This document shows, one piece after another, positions 45,084-53,908 of a stretch of DNA of 64,000 bases (position 1 is the stretch's first letter; every line of letters starts with the position of its first letter). The position numbers and the translations under genes were made by a program. The notes below the pieces were generated by a model. It was not told where the DNA came from, did not search any database, and saw nothing but the letters and a program-made list of their open reading frames with translations. Location of the stretch: the NCBI RefSeq assembly GCF_900089775.1, contig NZ_FLOB01000004.1, positions 186,001 to 250,000 on the forward strand, in the 5' to 3' direction. This stretch comes from Marinomonas spartinae (GTDB taxonomy: Bacteria; Pseudomonadota; Gammaproteobacteria; Pseudomonadales; Marinomonadaceae).

Positions 45084-45326
45084 TCATAAAACTTCTCTGC
45101 TAAAATCTTTTATTTGTTGGCCAAACAGCTCTACTGCTTGTTTTTCTAGCCTTTCTTTGAACCCAATAACCTCTAAATAATCATTTCCGGCGTCTGCTGC
45201 TTCATCTTCGTCTTCCGAGTGTTCACAAATATACTTTAGGCGCGAGGCTTCTTGGTTAATAGACTCAAGAATAATTCTTGTTTCCCAGTCGCATAGGGAA
45301 ATAGTAAGTTCTTTAATATATGTCAT
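45084..45326 (-). CDS. probable immunity/antitoxin partner of the Tse2-like toxin
   Basis: An acidic 80-residue protein, mostly helical by eye (ETRIILESINQEASRLKYICEHSEDEDEAADAG in parts), with no signal peptide. It overlaps the Tse2-like gene by 4 bases and follows it. Size, charge and coupling fit a neutralising partner, but no family was recognised and the role is inferred from position. The alternative is an unrelated hypothetical gene. Confidence 0.6.
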   Translation of the reverse strand: MTYIKELTISLCDWETRIILESINQEASRLKYICEHSEDEDEAADAGNDYLEVIGFKERLEKQAVELFGQQIKDFSREVL

Positions 45327-45700
45327 AATACAATCTGCTTTTTAAATACTTTTTGGCATTTTAGGGCCAATTTTGATAGTAGTCCTTTGAATTCGTCTAA
45401 GGGAATATTAGATGTTGGGGCTATGCTGTAATGTCCTGGTCGGTCATTTAGAAGTTTAAGGCCAACAGGAACAGATGTTCCTTTAGGTATTTTCCAAACC
45501 CATCCAGACATTGGTGTTGATTCAATACGGTCTTTAGTCGACAGGGAAATACCTTTACCATTTGCAATAACAACAAGAATACCGTTGATTTCAGTTGTAT
45601 CTACATCCTTTGGCCGTCGAATATTATCTAGCCTTGGGCCTGTTGCATTGCCTAATCTAAATAAATCTTCTGGTGCCATGAATAAGTCTTCGACATTCAT
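45323..45700 (-). CDS. Tse2-like ADP-ribosyltransferase toxin domain protein
   Basis: The 125 residues show the pattern of the Tse2 ADP-ribosyltransferase toxin group: NIRRPKDVD near 26, GILVVIANGKGISLSTKDRI in two pieces near 40-58, then GWVWKIPKGTSVPVGLKL and NDRPGHYSIAPTSNIPLDEF near 66-102. In Pseudomonas Tse2 is a type VI secretion effector; here no secretion genes are in the window, so a chromosomal toxin-antitoxin use or an orphan effector is possible. GGAGAAAGGA precedes the ATG. It is the first gene of a two-gene unit with a 4-base overlap. Catalytic activity is not proven by sequence. Confidence 0.65.
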   Translation of the reverse strand: MNVEDLFMAPEDLFRLGNATGPRLDNIRRPKDVDTTEINGILVVIANGKGISLSTKDRIESTPMSGWVWKIPKGTSVPVGLKLLNDRPGHYSIAPTSNIPLDEFKGLLSKLALKCQKVFKKQIVL

Positions 45701-46087
45701 TCCTTTCTCCTTGTCTGTAGCTGATTTTTAATGCATTTCAAGAAATGCCCTAGCATCTTACTTCAACGAATGCTTATCCTAAGAATGTTTTAGTAAAAAT
45801 AAAAGCGCGATAGCATAAAATTTACGCATTTTGCGGGTTCAGCAGCAACGCTCTTATTTCAAAAGACATAGATTGTAGCCTAGAAAAAAGCATAACCTTC
45901 CTCTTAAAAAAGATAAAGGGAGGGAATGTGTGATGCCCATTGGGGTGAAAGGGGGGCTGTCGCGATTCGTCGCTTTTAGTCTACCTATAGTCGTTTCCAG
46001 CCATCTATCCCACCAATCGAGAAATTACACTGAGTTCATTGCTTATAACTAGATTAAAAGCCCCACACCGAGAGGTAAGGAATAACA
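45701..46087. promoter_or_regulatory. divergent promoter region before the dimethylglycine operon
   Basis: A 387-base gap between the Tse2-like gene (minus) and the dipeptidase gene (plus). CGTTTCCAGC (45992-46001) resembles the element upstream of soxB (14090), a candidate GbdR-type control site. GAGAGGTAAGGA (46070-46081) is the ribosome-binding site of the dipeptidase gene. No open frame is supported. Confidence 0.4.
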
Positions 46088-47065
46088 ATGAACGCAGCAG
46101 AATTACATGATAACGCTATTGTGATCGATGGCTTGATTTGTGCGAAGTGGAATCGTGAGTTGTTCGAAGATATGGCTAAAGGCAAGTTGACGGCCGCTAA
46201 CTGCACTGTGTGCTTTTGGGAAAACTTTGAGGGTACGGTACGCAATATTGCCCAGATGAATCAGTTGATCGAAACCAACAGTGATTTGCTGACCAAGGTT
46301 TACACAACCAAAGACATTTACCGCGCTAAAGAAGAGGGTAAAACGGGCGTGATGATGGGGTTTCAAAATGCTAACGCTTTTGAGGACCAAATCGGCTACG
46401 TGCAGATCTTTAAAGATCTTGGCGTGGGCATTGTGCAGATGTGCTACAACACGCAAAACCTAGTAGGTACTGGCTGCTACGAGCGTGATGGGGGGCTCTC
46501 TGGCTTTGGTCGCGAAATCGTAGCTGAGATGAATCGTGTCGGCATGCTGTGCGATTTATCACATGTTGGTCCAAACACTGCTAAAGAAGTCATTATCGAG
46601 TCTAAAAAGCCGGTTGCTTACTCTCATTGCTTACCTTCTGGTCTGAAAGAACACCCACGCAATCGCTCCGACGAAGAGCTTAAGTTTATTGCCGATAATG
46701 GTGGCTTTGTTGGCGTGACGATGTTTACACCGTTTTTAAAAGCGGGGGTGAATGCCACGGTTGACGATTATGTCGAAGCCATTCAATACATCTACAACAT
46801 CGTCGGGGAAGATGCGATTGGCATTGGTACAGATTTTACTCAAGGCCATGGCGAAGACTTTTTTGAATACCTTACCCATGACAAGGGCTATGCCCGTCGG
46901 TTGACACGTTTTGGTGAGATTATTAATCCAAAAGGCATTCGTACGGTTGGTGAGTTTCCAAATTTGACGGAAGCCTTGTTAAAACATGGTTTTAGTGAGC
47001 GCCAAGTTTGCAAAATTATGGGTGAGAACTGGGTGAACTTGCTGCGCGAAGTCTGGGGCGAATAG
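46088..47065 (+). CDS. membrane dipeptidase family (M19) protein of the dgc cluster
   Basis: Renal-dipeptidase-like zinc hydrolase of 325 residues. Family M19 features include IDGLICAKWNRE near 13 (relatives have a DGHxD zinc motif here; this protein has DGLIC), MGFQNANAFED near 95, CDLSHVGPNTAKEV near 157 and YSHCLPSGLKEHPRNRSDEEL in parts near 180-200, and GIGTDFTQGHG near 242. A dipeptidase-like gene heads the same cluster in Pseudomonas (dipeptidase, DUF5943, dgcA, dgcB, etfA, etfB), so its product is connected with dimethylglycine use, but its exact role is unknown. The altered N-terminal metal motif suggests a function other than dipeptide hydrolysis. Confidence 0.85.
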   Translation: MNAAELHDNAIVIDGLICAKWNRELFEDMAKGKLTAANCTVCFWENFEGTVRNIAQMNQLIETNSDLLTKVYTTKDIYRAKEEGKTGVMMGFQNANAFEDQIGYVQIFKDLGVGIVQMCYNTQNLVGTGCYERDGGLSGFGREIVAEMNRVGMLCDLSHVGPNTAKEVIIESKKPVAYSHCLPSGLKEHPRNRSDEELKFIADNGGFVGVTMFTPFLKAGVNATVDDYVEAIQYIYNIVGEDAIGIGTDFTQGHGEDFFEYLTHDKGYARRLTRFGEIINPKGIRTVGEFPNLTEALLKHGFSERQVCKIMGENWVNLLREVWGE

Positions 47066-47136
47066 TCACGCTATCCGCCGAAACTCAGTTAGATATGACA
47101 AGTTACAAAAAATAGACCGTTTAATGAGGAAGTAAA

Positions 47137-47682
47137 ATGAGTTCACATGCCCCTGAAATGCCCATCCAAGTAGACGATGAAACCGGTGTTTGGACAACAG
47201 ACGCTTTGCCTATGCTGTATGTACCACGTCACTTTTTTGTTAATAACCATATGGGAATAGAGGATGAGATTGGTGCTGAGCGTTACGCTGAGATCCTCTA
47301 TAAAGCTGGTTACAAATCCGCCTATTTTTGGTGTGAACAAGAAGCCGAGTGCCATGGTTTTACGGGCGATGAAGTGTGGCATCACTATTTGAAACGCTTA
47401 TCTCAACGTGGCTGGGGCTTTTTTATCACTGAGGCGTTAGACGTTGAAAAAGGTACCGCAAAAGTGCGTTTAGAAAATTCCGCTTTTGTTTATCACTACG
47501 AAAAAATCCACGGTAAAAAGGTCAACCGCAAGGTGGATTACATGTTTACTGGCTGGTTTGCCGGTGCGTTAGATCAAGTGGCTAAAAGCCAGGGTTTGTC
47601 GATTCGTACTCAAGCGATTCAAACACAAAGTGCCGCAGAAGAAGGTTGCGATGTAGGGTATTTTGAAGTGTCTCCCCTGTAG
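47137..47682 (+). CDS. DUF5943 protein of the dimethylglycine cluster
   Basis: A 181-residue protein with YVPRHFFVNNHMGIEDEIG near 28-46, YKSAYFWCEQEAECHGF near 64-80 and NRKVDYMFTGWFAGALDQVA near 131-150. It corresponds to the conserved gene between the dipeptidase and dgcA in pseudomonads (DUF5943, V4R-like fold). It has no signal peptide. AATGAGGAAGTAAA precedes the ATG. It is required or useful with DgcAB by synteny only; a biochemical role is not known. A hairpin at 47698 follows. Confidence 0.85.
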   Translation: MSSHAPEMPIQVDDETGVWTTDALPMLYVPRHFFVNNHMGIEDEIGAERYAEILYKAGYKSAYFWCEQEAECHGFTGDEVWHHYLKRLSQRGWGFFITEALDVEKGTAKVRLENSAFVYHYEKIHGKKVNRKVDYMFTGWFAGALDQVAKSQGLSIRTQAIQTQSAAEEGCDVGYFEVSPL

Positions 47683-47697
47683 ATTTTCACAGCCAAT

Positions 47698-47727
47698 GCG
47701 CTCGCAAAACCAGGGAGCGCTTTCTTG
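47698..47727 (+). terminator. hairpin between DUF5943 and dgcA
   Basis: GCGCTC (47698) pairs with GAGCGC (47715), followed by TTTCTTGTGTTTTTT. It lies 16 bases after the DUF5943 stop and may partly uncouple dgcA from the two upstream genes. Confidence 0.5.
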
Positions 47728-47778
47728 TGTTTTTTAGATTTTTAGTTTGGTATTTTTTATAAGGACGGGGGTCTTGTT

Positions 47779-49842
47779 ATGTCCCAGTATGATGCGTTAT
47801 TTGAGCCATTAAACATCAACAAATTGACCATACGTAACCGTATTGTCAGTACGGCTCACGCGGAGGTATATGCGACTGATGGCGGCATGACGACAGACCG
47901 TTATGTGAAGTATTACGAAGAAAAAGCCAAAGGCGGTTGTGGCTTGTGTATTTGTGGTGGTTCCAGTGTGGTGTCTATTGATAGCCCTCAAAGTTGGTGG
48001 AGCTCCGTCAACTTATCGACGGATCGTATTATTCCTCATTTCCAAAATCTTGCGGATGCGGTGCACAAGCATGGCGGCAAGATTATGATTCAGATTACCC
48101 ACATGGGACGGCGTTCCCGTTGGGACGGCGAAAACTGGCCGAACCTAATGTCGCCATCCGGTATTCGTGAGCCCGTTCACCGTGCAACCTGTAAAACCAT
48201 CGAAGTGGAAGAAATCTGGCGCATTGTGGGTGACTTTGTACAAGCGGCACGTCGTGCTAAAGAAGGTGGTTTGGACGGTGTTGAATTATCTGCCGTTCAC
48301 CAGCATTTAGTTGACCAATTCTGGTCGCCTCGTGTGAATAAGCGTACTGACGAATGGGGCGGCACATTTGAGGGTCGTATGAAATTTGGTCTTGAGGTGG
48401 CGAAAGCGGTTCGTGCCGAAGTCGGCCCAGATTTTGTTGTGGGTATGCGTATCACGGGGGATGAGTTCCATCCAGATGGTCTAAATCACGAAGACATGAA
48501 GCAAATTGCTAAGTACTACGACGACACGGGTCTTATCGATTACTTCGGTGTGGTGGGGTCTGGTTGTGATACGCACAACACCTTGGCAAACGTTATTCCC
48601 AACATGAGCTATCCTCCCGAGCCATTCTTACATTTGGCAGCGGGCATTAAAGAAGTCGTGAGTGTGCCTGTTATTCACGCGCAAAACATTAAAGACCCTA
48701 ACCAAGCGAAGCGTATTATCGAAGCGGGTTATGTGGATTTTGTCGGTATGACACGTGCTCACATTGCTGACCCTCACTTTATCGCGAAGATCAAAATGGA
48801 TCAGGTTGACCAAATTCGTCAATGTGTGGGGGCAAACTACTGCATCGATCGTCAATACCAAGGTCTCGATGTTCTGTGTATCCAAAACGCGGCGACCTCT
48901 CGAGAGTACATGGGGTTGCCTCATATTATCGAGAAAACAACGGGTCCAGTTCGTAACATCGTTGTTGTCGGTGGTGGCCCTGGCGGTATGGAAGCAGCAC
49001 GTGTTGCGGCAGAACGTGGTCACAAGGTGACATTACTTGAGCGTGCTGAAGAGTTAGGTGGTCAAATCACCTTGGCTTCTAAAGCACCACAGCGTGACCA
49101 GATTGCAGGTATTACGCGTTGGTTGGTGATGGAGCTGGATCGTCTAGGTGTAGATGTGCGTCTTGGTACTTCGGCCGACGAAGAGCTGATTAAAGAGTTC
49201 AAACCAGATGTCTGTATCCTTGCAACAGGCGGTCGTCCATTCGTTGAGCAAAACCCAGAGTGGGGAGCTGATGAAGGCTTATGTGTGTCTTCTTGGGACA
49301 TTCTAAGTGGCAAAGTCGAACCCGGTAAAAACGTTTTGATCTACGACACTATCTGTGAATTCTCAGGTATGTCTGCGGCGGATTATCTGGCGTCTAAAGG
49401 GTCTTTGGTTGAGCTGGTCACTGATGATATCAAGCCCGGTGTGGGTATCGGTGGTACGACCTTCCCAACTTACTACCGCTCGCTATACGAGAAAGAAGTG
49501 ATCATGACATCTGACATGATTCTTGAAAAAGTGTATCGCGAAGGCGGCAGCTTGGTGGCGGTACTTGAGAACGAATATACCGGTCAGCGAGAAGAGCGCG
49601 TGGTAGATCAAATTGTGATTGAGAACGGTACTCGTCCTAATGAAGAGCTGTATTATGCCCTGAAAGAAGCGTCTTACAACAAGGGGCAGATTGATGTTGA
49701 AGCATTGTTTGATATTAAACCTCAGCCTGTGTTGTCTGAACAAGTCGATGGCATGATCTTGTGGCGTTTGGGGGATTGCGTATCTCAACGCAACACACAC
49801 GCCGCCATGTATGATGCGCTGCGCTTGTGCAAAGACCTTTAA
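47779..49842 (+). CDS. dgcA: dimethylglycine demethylase subunit DgcA
   Basis: Old-yellow-enzyme-type flavoprotein that demethylates dimethylglycine to sarcosine. The 687 residues comprise an FMN-binding TIM barrel (1-370: PLNINKLTIRNRIV start, MIQITHMGRRSRW near 94-106, DFVGMTRAHIADP near 314), the 4Fe-4S cysteines in CVGANYCIDRQYQGLDVLCIQN (parts) near 350-371, and a Rossmann FAD/NAD part from about 395 with VVVGGGPGGMEAARVAAERG. This is the trimethylamine dehydrogenase/2,4-dienoyl-CoA reductase architecture. Synteny with dgcB and the etf genes fixes the assignment. Confidence 0.93.
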   Translation: MSQYDALFEPLNINKLTIRNRIVSTAHAEVYATDGGMTTDRYVKYYEEKAKGGCGLCICGGSSVVSIDSPQSWWSSVNLSTDRIIPHFQNLADAVHKHGGKIMIQITHMGRRSRWDGENWPNLMSPSGIREPVHRATCKTIEVEEIWRIVGDFVQAARRAKEGGLDGVELSAVHQHLVDQFWSPRVNKRTDEWGGTFEGRMKFGLEVAKAVRAEVGPDFVVGMRITGDEFHPDGLNHEDMKQIAKYYDDTGLIDYFGVVGSGCDTHNTLANVIPNMSYPPEPFLHLAAGIKEVVSVPVIHAQNIKDPNQAKRIIEAGYVDFVGMTRAHIADPHFIAKIKMDQVDQIRQCVGANYCIDRQYQGLDVLCIQNAATSREYMGLPHIIEKTTGPVRNIVVVGGGPGGMEAARVAAERGHKVTLLERAEELGGQITLASKAPQRDQIAGITRWLVMELDRLGVDVRLGTSADEELIKEFKPDVCILATGGRPFVEQNPEWGADEGLCVSSWDILSGKVEPGKNVLIYDTICEFSGMSAADYLASKGSLVELVTDDIKPGVGIGGTTFPTYYRSLYEKEVIMTSDMILEKVYREGGSLVAVLENEYTGQREERVVDQIVIENGTRPNEELYYALKEASYNKGQIDVEALFDIKPQPVLSEQVDGMILWRLGDCVSQRNTHAAMYDALRLCKDL

Positions 49843-49884
49843 CGTTTAGCCGTACTCAACTAAACCAACTTAAACTGAACCCAA

Positions 49885-49908
49885 GGGGCAGCTAAGCTGC
49901 CCCCGCTT
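49885..49908 (+). terminator. hairpin between dgcA and dgcB
   Basis: GGGGCAGC (49885-49892) pairs with GCTGCCCC (49896-49903) and is followed by GCTTTT, 42 bases after the dgcA stop. It may lower transcription of the downstream genes or protect the dgcA message. Confidence 0.5.
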
Positions 49909-49928
49909 TTACTAGATGAGGGTGAAAG

Positions 49929-51866
49929 ATGGTTATCGACTGGTTACCTTCTATTCTGATTGTTGTGCTTCTGGCTCTTGGCGTCATCGGTGCCTTGCGC
50001 CGTATCAGCCTATGGCGCGCAGGGCAGCCTGAAAAAGTGAATCTCATTGCTGGCCTGATGGCGATGCCAGGGCGTTACCTTAACGATTTGCACCACGTTG
50101 TTGAACGTGACAAATACATGTCTAGAACGCACGTTGCGACAGCGGGCGGTTTTGTGTTGTCTATGGTGCTTGTCATTGCGGTGTATGTTTTTCACGTAGA
50201 GCAAAAAATTGTCACATGGCTACTGTTGGGCGCTTTGGTGCTTATGCTTTGCGGTGCATTTTTTGTTTTCAAGCGTCGTTTGAATCCGCCTTCGCGTTTA
50301 TCCAAAGGCCCTTGGATGCGTTTGCCTAAGAGCCTGATTACCTTTGCGCTCACCTTTATTGTGTTAACTCTGCCTGTGGCAGGTGTGCTACCAGAAGGGT
50401 TTGGCGGTGTACTACTGACATTGATTCTGAGTGTAGGCGTCATCGTTGGTTTAGGAGAGTTGCTCTTCGGCATGGGCTGGGGTGGTCCCATGAAGCACGC
50501 TTTTGCTGGAGCCTTGCATCTTGCGTTTCACCGTCGTCCTGAGCGCTTTGGTGGTGGTCGATCCACCGGGCTAAAACCGGCACAACTAGGGGGCGAGTCA
50601 CACGGTGTTGCTAAGCCAAGTGATTTCAAATGGAACCAATTGCTTGGCTTTGATGCTTGTGTACAGTGTGGTAAATGCGAGGCTATGTGTCCTGCCTTTG
50701 CAGCGGGTCAGCCCCTTAACCCGAAAAAATTGATTCAAGATATGGTGGTGGGTCTTGCAGGTGGTACGGATGCGAAATACGCAGGTAGCCCCCATCCTGT
50801 TAGGAAGACGGGTAAAGAGCCAGGTAAAGAAGTTGGTCATGCCAAAGGTGGTGCGAACAATATTATTACAGCGGGTTTGATCGAAGCGGATACATTATGG
50901 TCTTGTACGACTTGTCGTGCCTGCGTTGAAGAATGTCCGATGATGATCGAGCATGTCGATGCGATCGTCGATATGCGCCGCTTCCTAACCATGGAAAAGG
51001 GCGATACACCTAATAAAGGGTCGGAAGTTCTTGAAAACATTATCGCGACGGACAACCCAAATGGTTACGCACCGAGCAGTCGCACTAACTGGTCGGCAGA
51101 TCAAAACTTGCCCGTGATGAAAGAGAAAAAACAGGCGGATGTTTTGTTCTGGGTGTCTGACGGTGCATTTGATATGCGTAGCCAGCGCATCTTGCGTTCC
51201 TTCGTAAAATTGATGAAAGCAGCGAATGTCGATGTTGCTATCCTAGGGGATGAAGAGCGTGATAGCGGTGATTTGGCGCGTCGTCTTGGGGATGATGCTA
51301 CGTTCCAAAGTTTAGCAAAACGCAACCTTGCTACCTTATCTCAATACTCTTTCAAGAAAATTGTTACCACGGATCCCCATGCTTACCACTGTTTACGCAA
51401 TGAGTACGCGGACTTTGATACCGAGGGGGCGTTAAAGGGTGTTGAAGTGCTTCATCATACGACGTTCTTGAATCAATTGGTTCAAGCGGGTGCTTTGAAA
51501 CTGGATACGTTTAAAGGTGGCAAAGTGACCTACCATGATCCATGTTATTTAGGCCGTTACAATGGTGAGTACGACGCTCCACGAGACTTGCTGCGTTCCC
51601 TTGGTATTGAGGTTGCTGAAATGGAGCGCTCTAGATTCCGTTCACGTTGTTGTGGCGGTGGTGGCGGTGCGCCCATTACCGATATCCCCGGTGAACGTCG
51701 TATTGCGGATATGCGTATGGAGGATGTGACAGCAACCGGCGCAGAATTGGTTGCCGTTGGTTGTCAGCAATGTACTGCTATGCTGGAAGGGGTGGTTGAA
51801 CCGCGTCCGGAAGTAAAAGACATTGCCGAAATTCTCGCCGGACAATTGATTGAAGAGGTGCATTAA
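49929..51866 (+). CDS. dgcB: dimethylglycine catabolism iron-sulfur membrane protein DgcB
   Basis: Electron-transfer partner of DgcA. The 645 residues have four to five N-terminal membrane helices (about 5-22, 75-95, 97-116, 135-150, 160-185), then two 4Fe-4S clusters, CVQCGKCEAMCP near 240-251 and CTTCRACVEECP near 323-334, and a C-terminal pair of CCG domains with YHDPCYLGRYNG near 534 and RCCGGGGGAP near 573. This is the heterodisulfide reductase D-like layout that carries electrons towards the quinone pool. It shares its last base with the etfA start region (stop and start overlap as TAATG), showing tight coupling. Confidence 0.93.
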   Translation: MVIDWLPSILIVVLLALGVIGALRRISLWRAGQPEKVNLIAGLMAMPGRYLNDLHHVVERDKYMSRTHVATAGGFVLSMVLVIAVYVFHVEQKIVTWLLLGALVLMLCGAFFVFKRRLNPPSRLSKGPWMRLPKSLITFALTFIVLTLPVAGVLPEGFGGVLLTLILSVGVIVGLGELLFGMGWGGPMKHAFAGALHLAFHRRPERFGGGRSTGLKPAQLGGESHGVAKPSDFKWNQLLGFDACVQCGKCEAMCPAFAAGQPLNPKKLIQDMVVGLAGGTDAKYAGSPHPVRKTGKEPGKEVGHAKGGANNIITAGLIEADTLWSCTTCRACVEECPMMIEHVDAIVDMRRFLTMEKGDTPNKGSEVLENIIATDNPNGYAPSSRTNWSADQNLPVMKEKKQADVLFWVSDGAFDMRSQRILRSFVKLMKAANVDVAILGDEERDSGDLARRLGDDATFQSLAKRNLATLSQYSFKKIVTTDPHAYHCLRNEYADFDTEGALKGVEVLHHTTFLNQLVQAGALKLDTFKGGKVTYHDPCYLGRYNGEYDAPRDLLRSLGIEVAEMERSRFRSRCCGGGGGAPITDIPGERRIADMRMEDVTATGAELVAVGCQQCTAMLEGVVEPRPEVKDIAEILAGQLIEEVH

Positions 51867-53113
51867 TGAGCGACATCATTCGACGCGATCCTCGCAGAGA
51901 GTGGATTGCCCGTAACAGGCTGCATCCACTCCATGATTCAGTGGCTAATGCTGTACAAGGAGAGGTGAGAGGGCCAAGTGGTCTTCTCCGTAAGAACCCT
52001 CACCAAGTTGGGTTCATTGGTCCGAATGGCCTCAAACGTATTGATCGCTTAAAAGGCAACGCTGTAGTGGGCGTGGGCAACAAGCGTTCTGCGGCGAACC
52101 AAGAGGCGGTATTGCCACTTCATAAAGTGGACAATCCCGATTTCTACATTGTGGTGGTGCCGGATATGGTCGGAGGTCGCTTATCCGGTCACGATAAGGA
52201 TATTCTCGGTCTAGCACATACCATGGTCTCAACGATTGAAGGTAATGGCGCAGTGGTGGCGGTGTGCTTTGGCGAGAGCAAAGAAACTCATTATGATTTG
52301 GCTGGTGTGGATCGCTTGATTCATTTATCCGCTAGCGAGTACGAAGGCTTTGCGCCCGAGGCAAGATTAACCGCGCTGACGCATATTGAAGCTCAATTGG
52401 CACCTAAGCACTGGTTGTTCCCAGACAGTATTCATGGCGGTAGTGATTTAGGCTCGCGCTTGGCGGCGCGTTTAGGTGAGCGCCCAGCTGCTCAGGCTTG
52501 GCAAGTGTCTGGGGAGCAAACGGTCTGTCGTGGTGGCGGTGGTAGCCTTGATATTTCTCGTCAAACGCCACGTATTCTGATGTTGTTAGAAGAATGTGGT
52601 GAAGCCATTGACGAAACGCGTCATGAAGCCCTTGCCATTGAGGTGGATGGTATCTCGGTGAGTGAGCCTGCGTTGCAAGACAAAGGTTTGATGGACGTTG
52701 ATCCTAGTGCCATTCCGCTTGCCGAAGCCGAGTTTATTCTTTCGGCGGGTAACGGCATTCATAATTGGGATCAATTCCACAAAGTGGCAACGGTTCTTGG
52801 TGCTACCGAAGGGGCCAGCCGAGTTGCAGTGGATGATGGTTTTATGCCACGTTTCCGTCAGGTTGGTGCGACGGGTACTTGGGTGACGGCTCGAGTGTAT
52901 CTTGCTGTGGGCATCTCGGGTGCGATTCAGCATATGCAGGGGATTGGTCAATGTGACAAAGTGGTTGCCATCAACACAGACGCGGGTTGTGATATGGTGA
53001 AACGCGCAGCCTTGAGTGTCATTGGGGACAGCGAAGACATTTTGGCTGAGTTAATGTTGTTGGCACAAGCTCGTAAGAAAGGTTCACAAGAGGAGCAAAG
53101 CGATGCAGCCTAA
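51866..53113 (+). CDS. etfA: electron transfer flavoprotein alpha subunit of the dgc cluster
   Basis: EtfA-type FAD protein, 415 residues. It starts with an extra 60-residue N-terminal region (RRDPRREWIARNRLHPLHD) before the alpha/beta part, and ends in the FAD-binding domain with RQVGATGTWVTARVYLAVGISGAIQHMQGI in parts near 330-360 and VVAINTDAGCDM near 369. It is the dedicated Etf of the dimethylglycine system, as in Pseudomonas. The ATG overlaps the dgcB stop and its end overlaps etfB by 11 bases. It should accept electrons from the demethylases. Confidence 0.92.
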   Translation: MSDIIRRDPRREWIARNRLHPLHDSVANAVQGEVRGPSGLLRKNPHQVGFIGPNGLKRIDRLKGNAVVGVGNKRSAANQEAVLPLHKVDNPDFYIVVVPDMVGGRLSGHDKDILGLAHTMVSTIEGNGAVVAVCFGESKETHYDLAGVDRLIHLSASEYEGFAPEARLTALTHIEAQLAPKHWLFPDSIHGGSDLGSRLAARLGERPAAQAWQVSGEQTVCRGGGGSLDISRQTPRILMLLEECGEAIDETRHEALAIEVDGISVSEPALQDKGLMDVDPSAIPLAEAEFILSAGNGIHNWDQFHKVATVLGATEGASRVAVDDGFMPRFRQVGATGTWVTARVYLAVGISGAIQHMQGIGQCDKVVAINTDAGCDMVKRAALSVIGDSEDILAELMLLAQARKKGSQEEQSDAA

Positions 53114-53873
53114 CGTTGTTTCCTTGATATCAATTGGTCGCCATCCTCAATCGGGTCGCGCTCGTCGTGCTGAGCAAGATGGTCGAGGCGTTGAGCTTGG
53201 CTTGAAACTTGCTGGTGAAAAGCTTTCTGTGTTGCATGTTGGTAATCCAGAAGAGCCCGTGCTTCGTCAATATGCCGGTATGGGATTACCTGCTATGACC
53301 GTCTTGAAGCAAGATGAGACAGCGGATGCCGTTCCTGCACTAAGTGATTATTTGCAACAAGAAAAGATTGACATTGTGCTCACAGGCGTTCGCTCAGAAA
53401 GTGGTGAATCTTCAGGTATGGTGCCTTATCTGTTGGCGGAAAAGCTTGGTTGGCCAGTCGTGGCTCGGGTGGCGGATATTGTTTCCATTAAAGACGGTGT
53501 TGCTGAGGTGTTGCTAGCATTGCCTCGTGGTCAACGCCGTTCTGTAACGGTTAAGTTACCCTTTATTGCCAGTGTTGATAATGCGGCAGCGCCAGCTCGC
53601 CAAAGTGCGTTTGGGCCAGGGCAGCGTGTACGTATGGAAAGTGTAAACACGCATGGTGAAGTGGACCAAATTCGTGTAGATTGGCAAGAGGCTCCAGCGA
53701 AACCTCGTCCTAAACGTTTGAAAACCGTGAAGGCTAAGACAGCGGCAGATCGCTTTAAAGCGGCTACTGCGAAACCACAAGGTGGATCCGGTAAAGTCAT
53801 GAAAAATGAAAGTGCCGCTGAGAAAGCTAAAGCCATTTTTGACCTATTAATTGAAGAAAATGTTATTCGTTAG
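53103..53873 (+). CDS. etfB: electron transfer flavoprotein beta subunit of the dgc cluster
   Basis: EtfB-type subunit of 256 residues: SIGRHPQSGRARRAEQDGRGVELGLKLAG in parts near 8-37, DIVLTGVRSESGESSGMVPYLLAEKLGWPVV in parts near 90-120, and the recognition-loop-like stretch afterwards. The C-terminal 60 residues are Lys/Ala-rich (KRLKTVKAKTAADRFKAATAK), an extension also found in this subgroup. It starts inside the etfA end (11-base overlap), so translation is coupled. Confidence 0.92.
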   Translation: MQPNVVSLISIGRHPQSGRARRAEQDGRGVELGLKLAGEKLSVLHVGNPEEPVLRQYAGMGLPAMTVLKQDETADAVPALSDYLQQEKIDIVLTGVRSESGESSGMVPYLLAEKLGWPVVARVADIVSIKDGVAEVLLALPRGQRRSVTVKLPFIASVDNAAAPARQSAFGPGQRVRMESVNTHGEVDQIRVDWQEAPAKPRPKRLKTVKAKTAADRFKAATAKPQGGSGKVMKNESAAEKAKAIFDLLIEENVIR

Positions 53874-53908
53874 ATATATGCTATTCGTTGGGGAAGGGAG
53901 TAGACGAA

